From positions 25,394,452 through 25,458,451 of the forward strand of contig OX104124.1 of the NCBI GenBank assembly GCA_944474755.1: a stretch of 64,000 nt of DNA, given 5' to 3'. A model generated the notes under the pieces. The model saw only the letters and a list, made by a program, of their open reading frames with translations. It was not told the origin of the DNA and searched no databases. The position numbers and the translations under genes are program-made. This document shows, in pieces, positions 1 to 11,700 of this stretch; the stretch's first letter is position 1; every line of letters starts with the position of its first letter. The stretch comes from Limnoperna fortunei (lineage: Eukaryota > Mollusca > Bivalvia > Mytilida > Modiolidae).

Positions 1-2735
1 TTACCACCAGTGTCTGGCATCAGTTCTATAGACTAAGACCATAGGACAATAACTATTTTGCCAACAGTGTCTGACATCAGTTCTATAAACCAAGACAATG
101 GACAATAACTATTTTACCACCAGTGTCTGACATCAGTTATATAGACCAAGACAATGGACAATAATTATTTTATCAACAGTGTCTGGCATCAGTTCTATAG
201 ACCAAGACCATAGGACAATAACTATTTTGCCAACAGTGTCTGACATCAGTTCTATAAACCAAGACAATGGACAATAACTATTTTACCACCAGTGTCTGAC
301 ATCAGTTCTATAGACCAAGACAATGGACAATAACTATTTTACCACCAGTGTCTGGCATCAGTTCTATAGACCAAGACCATAGGACAATAACTATTTTACC
401 ACCAGTGTCTGGCATCAGTTCTATAGACTAAGACATTGGACAATAACTATTTTACCACCAGTGTCTGGCATCAGTTCTATAGACCAAGACAATGGACAAT
501 AACTATTTTACCACCAGTGTCTGGCATCAGTTCTATAGACTAAGACAACAGGACAATAACTATTTTGCCAACAGTGTCTGACATCAGTTCTATAAACCAA
601 GACAATGGACAATAACTATTTTACCACCAGTGTCTGGCATCAGTTCTATAGACTAAGACAATAGGACAATAACTATTTTGCCAACAGTGTGTGGCATCAG
701 TTCTATAAACCAAGACAATGGACAATAACTATTTTACCACCAGTGTCTGGCATCAGTTCTATTGACCAAGACAATGGACAATAACTATTTTACCACCAGT
801 GTCTGGCATCAGTTCTATTGACCAAGACAATGGACAATAACTATTTTCCCAACAGTGTCTGACATCAGTTCTATAAACCAAGACAATGGACAATAACTAT
901 TTTACCACCAGTGTCTGGCATCAGTTCTATAGACCAAGACAATAGGACAATAACTATTTTGCCTACAGTGTCTGGCATCAGTTCTATAGACCAAGACAAT
1001 GGACAATAACTATTTTCCCAACAGTGTCTGACATCAGTTCTATAAACCAAGACAATGGACAATAACTATTTTGCCTACATTGTCTGGCATCAGTTCTATA
1101 GACCAAGACCATAGGACAATAACTATTTTGCCTACAGTGTCTGGCATCAGTTCTATAGACCAAGACAATGGGCAATAATTATTTTATCAACAGTGTCTGG
1201 CATCAGTTCTATTGACCAAGACAATGGACAATAACTATTTTATCAACAGTGTCTGGCATCAGTTCTATAGACCAAGACCATAGGACAATAACTATTTTGC
1301 CTACAGTGTCTGGCATCAGTTCTATAGACCAAGACAATGGTCAATAATTATTTTATCAACAGTGTCTGGCATCAGTTCTATTGACCAAGACAATGGACAA
1401 TAACTATTTTACCACCAGTGTCTGGCATCAGTTCTATTGACCAAGACAATGGACAATAACTATTTTATCAACAGTGTCTGGCATCAGTTCTATTGACCAA
1501 GACAATGGACAATAACTATTTTACCACCAGTGTCTGGCATCAGTTCTATAGACCAAGACAATGGACAATAACTATTTTACCACCAGTGTCTGGCATCAGT
1601 TCTATTGACCAAGACAATGGACAATAACTATTTTACCAACAGTGTCTGGCATCAGTTCTATAGACCAAGACAATGGACAATAACTATTTTACCACCAGTG
1701 TCTGGCATCAGTTCTATAGACCAAGACACTGGACAATAACTATTTTGCCTACAGTGTCTGGCATCAGTTCTATAGACCAAGACATTGGACAATAACTATT
1801 TTACCACCAGTGTCTGGCATCAGTTCTATAGACCAAGACAATGGACAATAACTATTTTATCAACAGTGTCTGGCATCAGTTCTATAGACCAAGACAATGG
1901 ACAATAACTATTTTACCACCAGTGTCTGGCATCAGTTCTATAGACCAAGACAATGGACAATAACTATTTTCCCAACAGTGTCTGGCATCAGTTCTATAGA
2001 CCAAGACAATAGGACAATAACTATTTTACCACCAGTGTCTGGCATCAGTTCTATAGACCAAGACAATAGGACAATAACTATTTTACCACCAGTGTCTGGC
2101 ATCAGTTCTATAGACCAAGACAATGGACAATAACTATTTTGCCAACAGTGTCTGACATCATTTCTATAAAGCAAGACAATGGACGATAACTATTTTACCA
2201 CCAGTGTCTGGCATCAGTTCTATAGACCAAGACAATGGACAATAATTATTTTATCAACAGTGTCTGGCATCAGTTCTATAGACCAAGACAATGGACAATA
2301 ACTATTTTACCACCAGTGTCTGGCATCAGTTCTATAGACCAAGACAATGGACAATAATTATTTTATCAACAGTGTCTGGCATCAGTTCTATAGACCAAGA
2401 CAATGGACAATAACTATTTTACCACCAGTGTCTGGCATCAGTTCTATAGACCAAGACAATGGACAATAACTATTTTGCCAACAGTGTCTGACATCATTTC
2501 TATAAAGCAAGACAATGGACAATAACTATTTTACCACCAGTGTCTGGCATCAGTTCTATAGACCAAGACAATTGGACAATAACTATTTTACCACCAGTGT
2601 CTTGCATCAGTTCTATAGACTAAGACAATGGACAATAACTATTTTACCACCAGTGTCTGTCATCAGTTCTATAGATCAACACAGTGGAGAATAACTAGTT
2701 TGCCATGTGCCAACAGTATCTGGTATCAGTATAAA
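1..2735. repeat. 56-bp satellite array, truncated by the window start
   Basis: About 48 head-to-tail copies of a unit of 56 bp, with 57-58 bp variants where 'gaccaagacaatgg' becomes 'gaccataggac'. The core is 'ggacaataactatttt' followed by a variable segment (accacc, gccaac, cctac or atcaac) and 'agtgtctggcatcagttct'. The spacing was checked between the ggac cores at 2237 and 2293. Variant units recur in short patterns, so local duplication has spread them. The last clear units decay at about 2690-2735. The array starts at base 1, so its real left end lies outside the window. Open frames across it on both strands are products of the repeat. Confidence 0.96.
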
Positions 2736-3740
2736 AAAGTAGATACATTCTGTAGATTATTAATTTCCATTATCAAATTTAACATGATTTTAAGAAAAAA
2801 AATCACTTTTAGTACAATGTATAACGTTCAATCTATTGCTAATAAAAGTAAGAGAGTAAGAAGGGACCAGGAAAGAGTTATGGTTTTGTTATAAACGTAC
2901 TATAGTAAAAATGCACGAGTCTTTTTGCCTCTGTGACAATAATTAGGCAAGTTGGATGAAATAATAAAAAGGCACTCTTCAGAATTCTATTTTTTTCCAT
3001 GTTATACTGGATACAGACTATAAGTTTCAGTGAACACTGCTTACTTAGTTGAAAGTAATAAAAGAAATGCGGGAAAACATTGTACATTCGTTAAATGACT
3101 TAATATATTTTAAACAATAGATTTGCGCGCTTGATTTGAGGTTTAGATTAAAGTTAAAAAACGTAAAATGTACAAAAATAGTTTTGAGATATGTTGCGCT
3201 TTTTCCAAATAGTAATAAAGTCGTTCAGTAGTAAGAATTGCTGATTAATAATTGGTACAAATTGAGTCGACGCTCGTATTCTGATTAATATAAATTTGAA
3301 AACGGTGTCGGTGAAGTTCTCTCATTCTACATGAGCTGAAACAGGTCTGAAAACTAGCAGACTTGGTAGAGGTACATTTAATGGGGATGAGATAAGACCG
3401 CAAACGGGGTCGCTCTAACATGTTGTATCGATGAAGCTGACATTATTTTGTGACGTGCTCTTTAAATTACAATGCATCCCAATTTTATTTCCTATTAACG
3501 TAATGTTAATGACAAACTTTTATTTCCCATTTGTTATATTTAAGGAAAAATTGGAAAAAACCCACACCATTTCACTAAAAAGTAAGAATTGAATTTGAAA
3601 TAAATATTGTAAACTACGTAAATAATCAATAACTAGACTATATTTTAATGAACAAATAGCGTGATATGTAATAAGTAACAGCTGCCTGAATTTGTTGTTT
3701 CCACTTTCCAATTCAAACTTCCAAGTCTTCAAGAACGACA
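2736..3740. other. AT-rich region upstream of the chitin-binding gene
   Basis: About 1 kb of unique AT-rich sequence between the 56-bp satellite and the first coding exon. It must hold the promoter and 5' UTR of the downstream gene, but I see no convincing TATA box or initiator. Short open frames on both strands have no recognisable domains. Confidence 0.5.
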
Positions 3741-4032
3741 ATGTGCAATCTTGTTTGGAATTTAATTTTGTTGATTTTAGAACAGCTTGCCTGTGAAGGA
3801 CAAATGCAACCATACTTTGGCGGGATAACGATCCCACAACAACATAGTTGGACCACTAAAACTTGTATACATCCTTTTAAGTCACTTAGTGACGACTGTA
3901 AAATGGAGCTGTCTTGTGATTCCGGAGGAAGAGCTACAATTTCTCATTGCACGATACGAGGATATACAAAATATAACTCTGTTTGTGTTAAGTATGGCAA
4001 CATGGATTTCAGCTGTAGAGCTGCCACTAAAG
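3741..4032 (+). CDS. Exon 1 of a secreted CBM14 protein: signal peptide and cysteine-rich module
   Basis: This exon encodes residues 1-97 of a predicted 224-residue secreted protein. The start has A at -3 (acaATG) and opens directly into a signal peptide: hydrophobic core at residues 4-13 (LVWNLILLIL), with likely cleavage near A17-G20. A cysteine-rich module follows with six Cys at 42, 53, 59, 70, 82 and 92. Its spacing resembles a small disulfide domain, but I do not assign it to a family. The ATG frame continues 41 nt past the proposed end to a stop at 4071-4073. I end the exon at 4032 because AAAG|GCAAGA is a strong GC-type donor context and gives phase 1, which matches the exon 2 acceptor: g + ag makes Glu98. 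Upstream 5' UTR exons are possible. Alternative reading: a conventional GT donor nearby, but I found none that keeps the frame. Confidence 0.78.
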
Positions 4033-4686
4033 GCAAGATTGCATTTGCTAGTTTTAAGTTTTATTTGTTTTGACATGTTGTCTTTCTAGATTATATTTTA
4101 TGCTGAGAGAGCACACAATGAAGCCAAACAATAACACAGCGTCAGCGTCACTGAATTTACCTCGTTACTTTTTATGGGGTTGGGGAGGGGGCTAATGGTA
4201 TGGGAGAAGGGCCGGGTTTACCTTGAAGTCCTTCAAACTGCACATGTATAAGAAATGTATAACATGTTTCAGTTAAAAACAACTGACAAAAACCAATCCA
4301 ACCATTATTTATGAAAAAGATTATTGCGAGCTGACTCTATGCGAATTAGAACATCAGACCCTTTATTTGTCATTATTATACTTTCTGTCAGAATGTCCTT
4401 TAATAGAAATATTTTACTATTTTGACATACATTTCTAAACGAATTTTGCTCCGTGCACTATGCCCTCATAGTTTCTCCACCTGCTTAAGAAAACTATTGA
4501 TTTGGACGTCAATCAATTGTAATTCACGCGAATGGGCGGGTTTAACTTGTAATCATTGATTGATCACTGCTGCGCTTTAAATAAGGTATTTTTATCCTAG
4601 TCAACGGAAGAAGCTGATCAACGTATAACATCTGCAAAAAAAACAAAAAAACAAAAAACAAAGCGGCAATGAAAGCCTGAAAATGT

Positions 4687-4800
4687 CCAGGGTGCCGTTT
4701 CATAAAGCGATCGCTAATTACCGTGCTCGTTATCCCATGCAATTTAAATGGGATAACGTGGACGTTAAGCTAACGATCAATTTATGAAACGGCACCCTGG
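4687..4800. mobile_element. 114-bp foldback/MITE-like element in intron 1
   Basis: The ends are perfect 20-bp inverted repeats: ccagggtgccgtttcataaa at 4687-4706 and its complement at 4781-4800. The interior also pairs imperfectly (gatcg, cgttatcccat and their complements) around a short AT-rich centre, so the whole element can fold into one hairpin. No coding capacity. It is probably a non-autonomous DNA element; the target duplication is unclear. Confidence 0.75.
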
Positions 4801-4917
4801 TTTGGAAAGGAATACTTTACTTCACAACGTGGCGGGGAATCATTTAATGTTCCATTAATGCCCTTTTTTCTTCTTGTTATAATTTTCCTAGTCAAGACAG
4901 TCAGTATAATAATTATG

Positions 4918-5054
4918 ATAATGTTGTGTTTAGCATTCACTATGCCAAAATAGTGGCCAGGGTTGAAGACATAGTGCACTTCCCTTCGGGTCGTGCACTA
5001 TGTCTTCAACCCTGGCCACTATTTTGGCATAGTGAATGCTAAACACAACATTAT
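4918..5054. mobile_element. Perfect 62-bp inverted repeat (hairpin) in intron 1
   Basis: The arms at 4918-4979 and 4993-5054 are exact reverse complements over 62 bp, separated by a 13-nt loop containing cccttcggg. Lack of any arm divergence implies recent insertion or gene conversion between arms. In the pre-mRNA it would form a very stable double-stranded stem, a possible ADAR or Dicer substrate. It resembles a small foldback element; no coding potential. Confidence 0.85.
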
Positions 5055-5129
5055 TATATAAATATTTTCTACCGAGCGATAGCAAATAATAATAAAAAAT
5101 AACAACAAATATTATACGGGGCCTAGGTT

Positions 5130-5268
5130 CAACAATTTTTCAGCTATATCATGGCGTCCAGCAATTTTTCAGCTATATAATGGCGTCCAGTTTGATTGGG
5201 AAAGGAAGCCATACTACCCGGGGAAAACCCCGGACTTCGGTAGGAAAACTGTCAATAATTGTCAAGCA
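5130..5268. repeat. SINE-like dispersed repeat, copy A
   Basis: This stretch shares a core with a second copy at 25125-25240: caatttttcagctatat, 'gtccagttt...attggg', an 'acccgggg/gaaaacccc' block and 'cggtaggaaaactg'. Copy A carries an internal tandem duplication of its first about 30 bp (5132-5160 and 5162-5190). I recognise the core as like a repeat widespread in bivalve genomes; the exact family is not certain from sequence alone. Confidence 0.65.
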
Positions 5269-5515
5269 ACATTCAAACGAACCAAAAAACATTAATAAAT
5301 AGTACCGGAATTCACCCCTATTTTCTGTGCAGTTTATGCTGTTCACTTTTAATAGTTTTGCATATACTTTCGTTGCTGTCATAACGCAAATAGACGCGCC
5401 GTTTAAGTTATAATCTTAGTTGTCAAGAATCTTTGTCAAACAATTAATTAATCAATATTACATGTTCACTGTGATGGAATATTATAAATATTGACTACCT
5501 TATTATTTATTGCAG

Positions 5516-5713
5516 AGATTAGAACACTTCAATGTTTGCAGAAAAACGTGACATTTCTGTCCGACAGCCAGTTCTGTCATTTGTATTATGACTGTACCGA
5601 TCCTGCTGAATCGAAAGTCTGTCCTTACCCAAAGTTATTTTCGACGGATTCCAGTTCTTGTGAATATTACAAGAATGTGAACTGTGGCGCTAGAATTGAA
5701 CTCAAGGCTTATT
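5516..5713 (+). CDS. Exon 2 of the secreted protein: peritrophin-A (CBM14) domain
   Basis: This exon encodes residues 98-163 plus the first base of Cys164. It holds a full peritrophin-A/CBM14 signature: Cys at 104, 118, 124, 133, 146 and 154 with spacings 13, 5, 8, 12 and 7. The aromatic stretch before the third Cys (HLYYDC) and 'CPYPKLFS' after the fourth are typical of the family. Such domains bind chitin in extracellular matrices (peritrophic matrix, cuticle, molluscan shell) and in some immune lectins. The acceptor is at 5514-5515 and the donor is TATT|GTAAGT at 5714, leaving phase 1. The exon's last residues (RIELKAY) lie in a 29-bp segment, 5690-5718, that is the founding unit of the 37-bp satellite filling the next intron. 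Reading on through that donor stays open to a stop at 5836-5838. Confidence 0.85.
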
Positions 5714-8700
5714 GTAAGTTGAGGATCTGTCTTATTCTAAGTATATTGAATCTACGATTGATCTCAAGGCTTATTTTTAAAACCGGATCTAGGATTGAAC
5801 TCAAGGCTTATTGCAAGTTGAGGACTGGCTTATTCTAAGTACATTGAATCTATTATTGATCTCAAAGCTTATTGTTAGATGTGGATCTAGGATTGCACTC
5901 AAGGTTTATTTTGAAATGTGGGTCTAGGATTGAACTCGAGGCTTATTGTAAGATGAGGTTCTAGGATTTAACTAAAGACTTACTGTAAGATATGATTCTA
6001 GGATTGAACTCAAGGCTTATTGTAAGATGTGGTTCTAGGATTGAACTAAATGCTTATTGTAAGATATGATTCTAGGATTTAACTCAAGGTTTATTGTAAG
6101 ATGTGGTTCTAGGATTGCACTCAAGGCTTATTGTAAAATGAGGTTCTAGGATTGAACTCGAGGCTAGAACTCAAGGTTTATTTTGAAATGTGGGTCTGAA
6201 CTCAATGTTTATTGTAAAATGTGGTTATAGGATTGAACTAAATGCTTATTGTAAGATGTGGTTCTAGGATTGAACTCAAGGCTTATAAGATATGATTCTA
6301 GGATAGAACTCAAGGTTTATTGTAAGATGTGGTTCTAGGATTGAACTCAAGGGTTATTGTAAGATATGATTCTAGGATTGAACTCAAGGTTTATTGTAAG
6401 ATATGATTCTAGGATTGAACTCAAGGTTTATTGTAAGATATGGTTCTAGGATTGAACTCAAGGGTTATTGTAAGATATGGTTCTAGGATTGAACTTAACG
6501 CTTATTGTAAGATGTAGTTCTAGGATTGAACTCAAGGCTTATAAGATATGATTCTAGGATTGAACTCAAGGCTTATTGTAAGAAGTGGTTCTAGGATTAA
6601 ACTCAAGGCTTATTGTAAGATGTGGTTCTAGGATTGAACTCAAGGCTTATAAGATGTGGTTATGGATTGAACTCGAGGCTTATAAGATGTGGTTCTAGGA
6701 TTGAACTCAAGTTTTATTGTAAGATGTGGTTCTAGGATTGAACCCAAGGCTTATTGCAAGATGTGGTTCTAGGATTGAACTCAAGGCTTATTGTAAGATG
6801 TGGTTCTAGGATTGAACTCAAGGCTTATTGTAAGATGTGGTTCTAGGATTGAACTCAAGGGTTATTGTAAGATTTGATTCTAGGATTGAACTCAAGGGTT
6901 ATTGTAAGATATGGTTCTAGGATTGAACTTAACGCTTATTGTAAGATGTGGTTCTAGGATCGAACTCAAGGCTTATAAGATGTGGTTCTAGGATTGAACT
7001 CGAGGTTAATTGTAAGATGTGGTTCTTGGGTTGAACTCAAGGCTTATAAGATATGATTCTAGGATTGAACTCAAGGCTTATTGTATGATGTGGTTCTAGG
7101 ATTGAACTCAAGGCTCATTGTAAGATGTGGTTCTAGGATTGAACTCAAGGCTTATTATAACATATGATTTTAGGATTGAACTTAACGCTTGTTGTAAGAT
7201 ATGATTCTAGGATTGAACTCAAGGGTTATTGTAAGATATGATTCTAGGATTGAACTCAAGGGTTATTGTAAGATATGGTTCTAGGATTGGACTCAAGGGT
7301 TATTGTAAGATATGGTTCTAGGATTGAACTCAAGGTTTATTGTAAGATGTGGTTCTAGGATTGCACTCAAGGCTTATTGTAAAATGAGGTTCTAGGATTG
7401 AACTCGAGGCTAGAACTCAAGGTTTATTTTGAAATGTGGGTCTGAACTCAATGTTTATTGTAAAATGTGGTTATAGGATTGAACTAAATGCTTATTGTAA
7501 GATGTGGTTCTAGGATTGAACTCAAGGCTTATAAGATATGATTCTAGGATAGAACTCAAGGTTTATTGTAAGATGTGGTTCTAGGATTGGACTCAAGGCC
7601 TATAAGATATGATTCTAGGATTGAACTCAAGGTTTATTGTAAGATATGATTCTAGGATTGAACTCAAGGTTTATTGTAAGATATGGTTCTAGGATTGAAC
7701 TCAAGGGTTATTGTAAGATATGGTTCTAGGATTGAACTTAACGCTTATTGTAAGATGTAGTTCTAGGATTGAACTCAAGGCTTATAAGATATGATTCTAG
7801 GATTGAACTCAAGGCTTATTGTAAGAAGTGGTTCTAGGATTAAACTCAAGGCTTATTGTAAGATGTGGTTCTAGGATTGAACTCAAGGCTTATAAGATGT
7901 GGTTATGGATTGAACTCGAGGCTTATAAGATGTGGTTCTAGGATTGAACTCAAGTTTTATTGTAAGATGTGGTTCTAGGATTGAACCCAAGGCTTATTGC
8001 AAGATGTGGTTCTAGGATTGAACTCAAGGCTTATTGTAAGATGTGGTTCTAGGATTGAACTCAAGGCTTATTGTAAGATGTGGTTCTAGGATTGAACTCA
8101 AGGGTTATTGTAAGATTTGATTCTAGGATTGAACTCAAGGGTTATTGTAAGATATGGTTCTAGGATTGAACTTAACGCTTATTGTAAGATGTGGTTCTAG
8201 GATTGAACTCAAGGCTTATAAGATGTGGTTCTAGGATTGAACTCGAGGTTAATTGTAAGATGTGGTTCTTGGGTTGAACTCAAGGCTTATAAGATATGAT
8301 TCTAGGATTGAACTCAAGGCTTATTGTATGATGTGGTTCTAGGATTGAACTCAAGGCTCATTGTAAGATGTGGTTCTAGGATTGAACTCAAGGCTTATTA
8401 TAACATATGATTTTAGGATTGAACTTAACGCTTGTTGTAAGATATGATTCTAGGATTGAACTCAAGGGTTATTGTAAGATATGATTCTAGGATTGAACTC
8501 AAGGGTTATTGTAAGATATGGTTCTAGGATTGGACTCAAGGGTTATTGTAAGATATGGTTCTAGGATTGAACTCAAGGGTTATTGTAAGATATGATTCTA
8601 GGATTGAACTCAAGGCTTATTGTAAGATATGATTCTAGGATTGAACTCAAGGATTATTGTAAGATGTGGCTCTAGGATTGAATTCAAGGCTTATAAGATA

Positions 8701-11700
8701 TGATTCTAGGATTGAACTCAAGGCTTATTGTATGATGTGGTTCTAGGATTTGACTCAAGGCTCATTGTAAGATGTGGTTCTAGGATTGATCTCAAGGCTT
8801 ATTAAAAGATGTGGTTCTAGGATTGGACTCAAGGCTTATTGTAAGATGTGGTTCTAGGATTGAACTCAAGGCTTATTGTAAGATGTGGTTCTAGGATTGA
8901 ACTCAAGGCTTATTTTAAGATGAGGTTCTATGATTGAACTCGAGGCTAGAACTCAAGGTTTATTTTGAAATTAGGTTCTAGGATTGAATACAAGGCTTAT
9001 TGTAAAATACGGTTCTAGGACTGAACTCAAGGCTTATTTTAATATGTGGTTCTAGAATTGGACTCAAGGTTTATTGTAAGATGTGGTTCTAGGATTGAAC
9101 TCAAGGCTTGTTGTAAAATGTGGTTCTAGGATTTAATTAAGACTTTTTGTAAGATATGATTCTAGGATTGCACTCAAGGCTTATTGTAAGATAAGGTTCT
9201 AGGATTTAACTAAAGACTTACTGTAAGATATGATTCTAGGATTGAACTCAAGGCTTATTGTAAGATGTGGTTCTAGGATTGAACTAAATGCTTATTGTAA
9301 GATATGATTCTAGGATTTAACTCAAGGTTTATTGTAAGATGTGGTTCTAGGATTGAACTCAAGGCTTATTGTAAAATGAGGTTCTAGGATTGAACTCGAG
9401 GCTAGAACTCAAGGTTTATTTTGAAATGTGGGTCTGAACTCAATGTTTATTGTAAAATGTGGTTCTAGGATTGAACTAAATGCTTATTGTAAGATGTGGT
9501 TCTAAGATTGAACTCAAGGCTTATAAGATATGATTCTAGGATTGAACTCGAGGTTTATTGTAAGAAGTGGATCTAGGATTGAACTAAATGCTTATTGTAA
9601 GATGTGGTTCTAAGATTGAACTCAAGGCTTATAAGATATGATTCTAGGATTGAACTCAAGGTTTATTGTAAGATATGGTTCTAGGATGGGACTCAAGGCC
9701 TATAAGATATGATTCTAGGATTGAACTCAAGGTTTATTGTAAGATATGATTCTAGGATTGAACTCAAGGTTTATTGTAAGATATGGTTCTAGGATTGAAC
9801 TTAACGCTTATTGTAAGATATGGTTCTAGGATTGAACTCAAGGCTTATTGTAAGATGTGGTTCTAGGATTGAACTCAAGGCTTATAAGATATGATTCTAG
9901 GATTGAACTCAAGGCTTATTGTAAGAAGTGGTTCTAGGATTAAACTCAAGGCTTATTGTAAGATGTGGTTCTAGGATTGAACTCAAGGCTTATAAGATGT
10001 GGTTATGGATTGAACTCGAGGCTTATAAGATGTGGTTCTAGGATTGAACTCAAGTTTTATTGTAAGATGTGGTTCTAGGATTGAACCCAAGGCTTATTGT
10101 AAGATGTGGTTCTAGGATTGAACTCAAGGCTTATTGTAAGATGTGGTTCTAGGATTGAACTCAAGGCTTATTGTAAGATGTGGTTCTAGGATGGGACTCA
10201 AGGCCTATAAGATATGATTCTAGGATTGAACTCAAGGTTTATTGTAAGATATGATTCTAGGATGGTGAACTCAAGGTTTATTGTAAGATATGGTTCTAGG
10301 ATTGAACTCAAGGGTTATTGTAAGATATGGTTCTAGGATTGAACTTAACGCTTATTGTAAGATGTGGTTCTAGGATTGAACTCAAGGCTTATAAGATATG
10401 TTTCTAGGATTGAACTCAAGGCTTATTGTAAGAAGTGGTTCTAGGATTAAACTCAAGGCTTATTGTAAGATGTGGTTCTAGGATTGAACTCAAGGCTTAT
10501 AAGATGTGGTTATGGATTGAACTCGAGGATTATAAGATGTGGTTCTAGGATTGAACTCAAGTTTTATTGTAAGATGTGGTTCTAGGATTGAACCCAAGGC
10601 TTATTGTAAGATGTGGTTCTAGGATTGAACTCAAGGCTTATTGTAAGATGTGGTTCTAGGATTAAACTCAAGGCTTATTGTAAGATGTGGTTCTAGGATT
10701 GAACTCAAGGGTTATTGTAAGATATGATTCTAGGATTGAACTCAAGGGTTATTGTAAGATATGATTCTAGGATTGAACTCAAGGGTTATTGTAAGATATG
10801 GTTCTAGGATTGGACTCAAGGGTTATTGTAAGATATGGTTCTAGGATTGAACTCAAGGGTTATTGTAAGATATGATTCTAGGATTGAACTCAAGGCTTAT
10901 TGTAAGATATGATTCTAGGATTGAACTCAAGGATTATTGTAAGATGTGGCTCTAGGATTGAACTCAAGGCTTATAAGATATGATTCTAGGATTGAACTCA
11001 AGGCTTATTGTATGATGTGGTTCTAGGATTGAACTCAAGGCTCATTGTAAGATGTGGTTCTAGGATTGAACTCAAGGCTTATTAAAAGATGTCGTTCTAG
11101 GATTGGACTCAAGGGTTATTGTAAGATATGGTTCTAGGATTGAACTCAAGGCTCATTGTAAGATGTGGTTCTAGGATTGAACTCAAGGCTTATTTTAAGA
11201 TGAGGTTCTATGATTGAACTCGAGGCTAGAACTCAAGGTTTATTTTGAAATTAGGTTCTAGGATTGAATACAAGGCTTATTGTAAAATACGGTTCTAGGA
11301 CTGAACTCAAGGCTTATTTTAATATGTGGTTCTAGGATTGAACTCAAGGCTTATTATAACATATGATTTTAGGATTGAACTTAACGCTTGTTGTAAGATA
11401 TGATTCTAGGATTGAACTCAAGGGTTATTGTAAGATATGATTCTAGGATTGAACTCAAGGGTTATTGTAAGATATGGTTCTAGGATTGGACTCAAGGGTT
11501 ATTGTAAGATATGGTTCTAGGATTGAACTCAAGGGTTATTGTAAGATATGATTCTAGGATTGAACTCAAGGCTTATTGTAAGATATGATTCTAGGATTGG
11601 ACTCAAGGGTTATTGTAAGAAATGGCTCTAGGATTGAATTCAAGGCTTATAAGATATGATTCTAGGATTGAACTCAAGGCTTATTGTATGATGTGGTTCT

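Larger units (their letters stand above)
4033..5515 (+). other. Intron 1, apparently GC-AG, phase 1
   Basis: The donor is GCAAGA at 4033 and the acceptor is ttatttattgcAG at 5514-5515. The 1.48-kb intron holds a 114-bp foldback element (4687-4800), a perfect 62-bp inverted repeat (4918-5054) and a SINE-like dispersed repeat (about 5130-5268), so it has been a target for small mobile elements. GC-AG introns are a known minority class of U2 introns and usually have a strong surrounding donor consensus, as seen here. Confidence 0.65.

Noticed and set aside
871..2174. Open frames of 60-78 codons with repeated protein text on both strands in the 56-bp satellite
   Set aside because: They are direct translations of the tandem unit and exist only where 56-58 bp variants keep frame. 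There is no start context, domain or codon bias.
3520..4089. Minus- and plus-strand frames overlapping exon 1
   Set aside because: Shadows of exon 1 and of AT-rich flank; they lack the signal peptide and cysteine pattern seen in the chosen frame.
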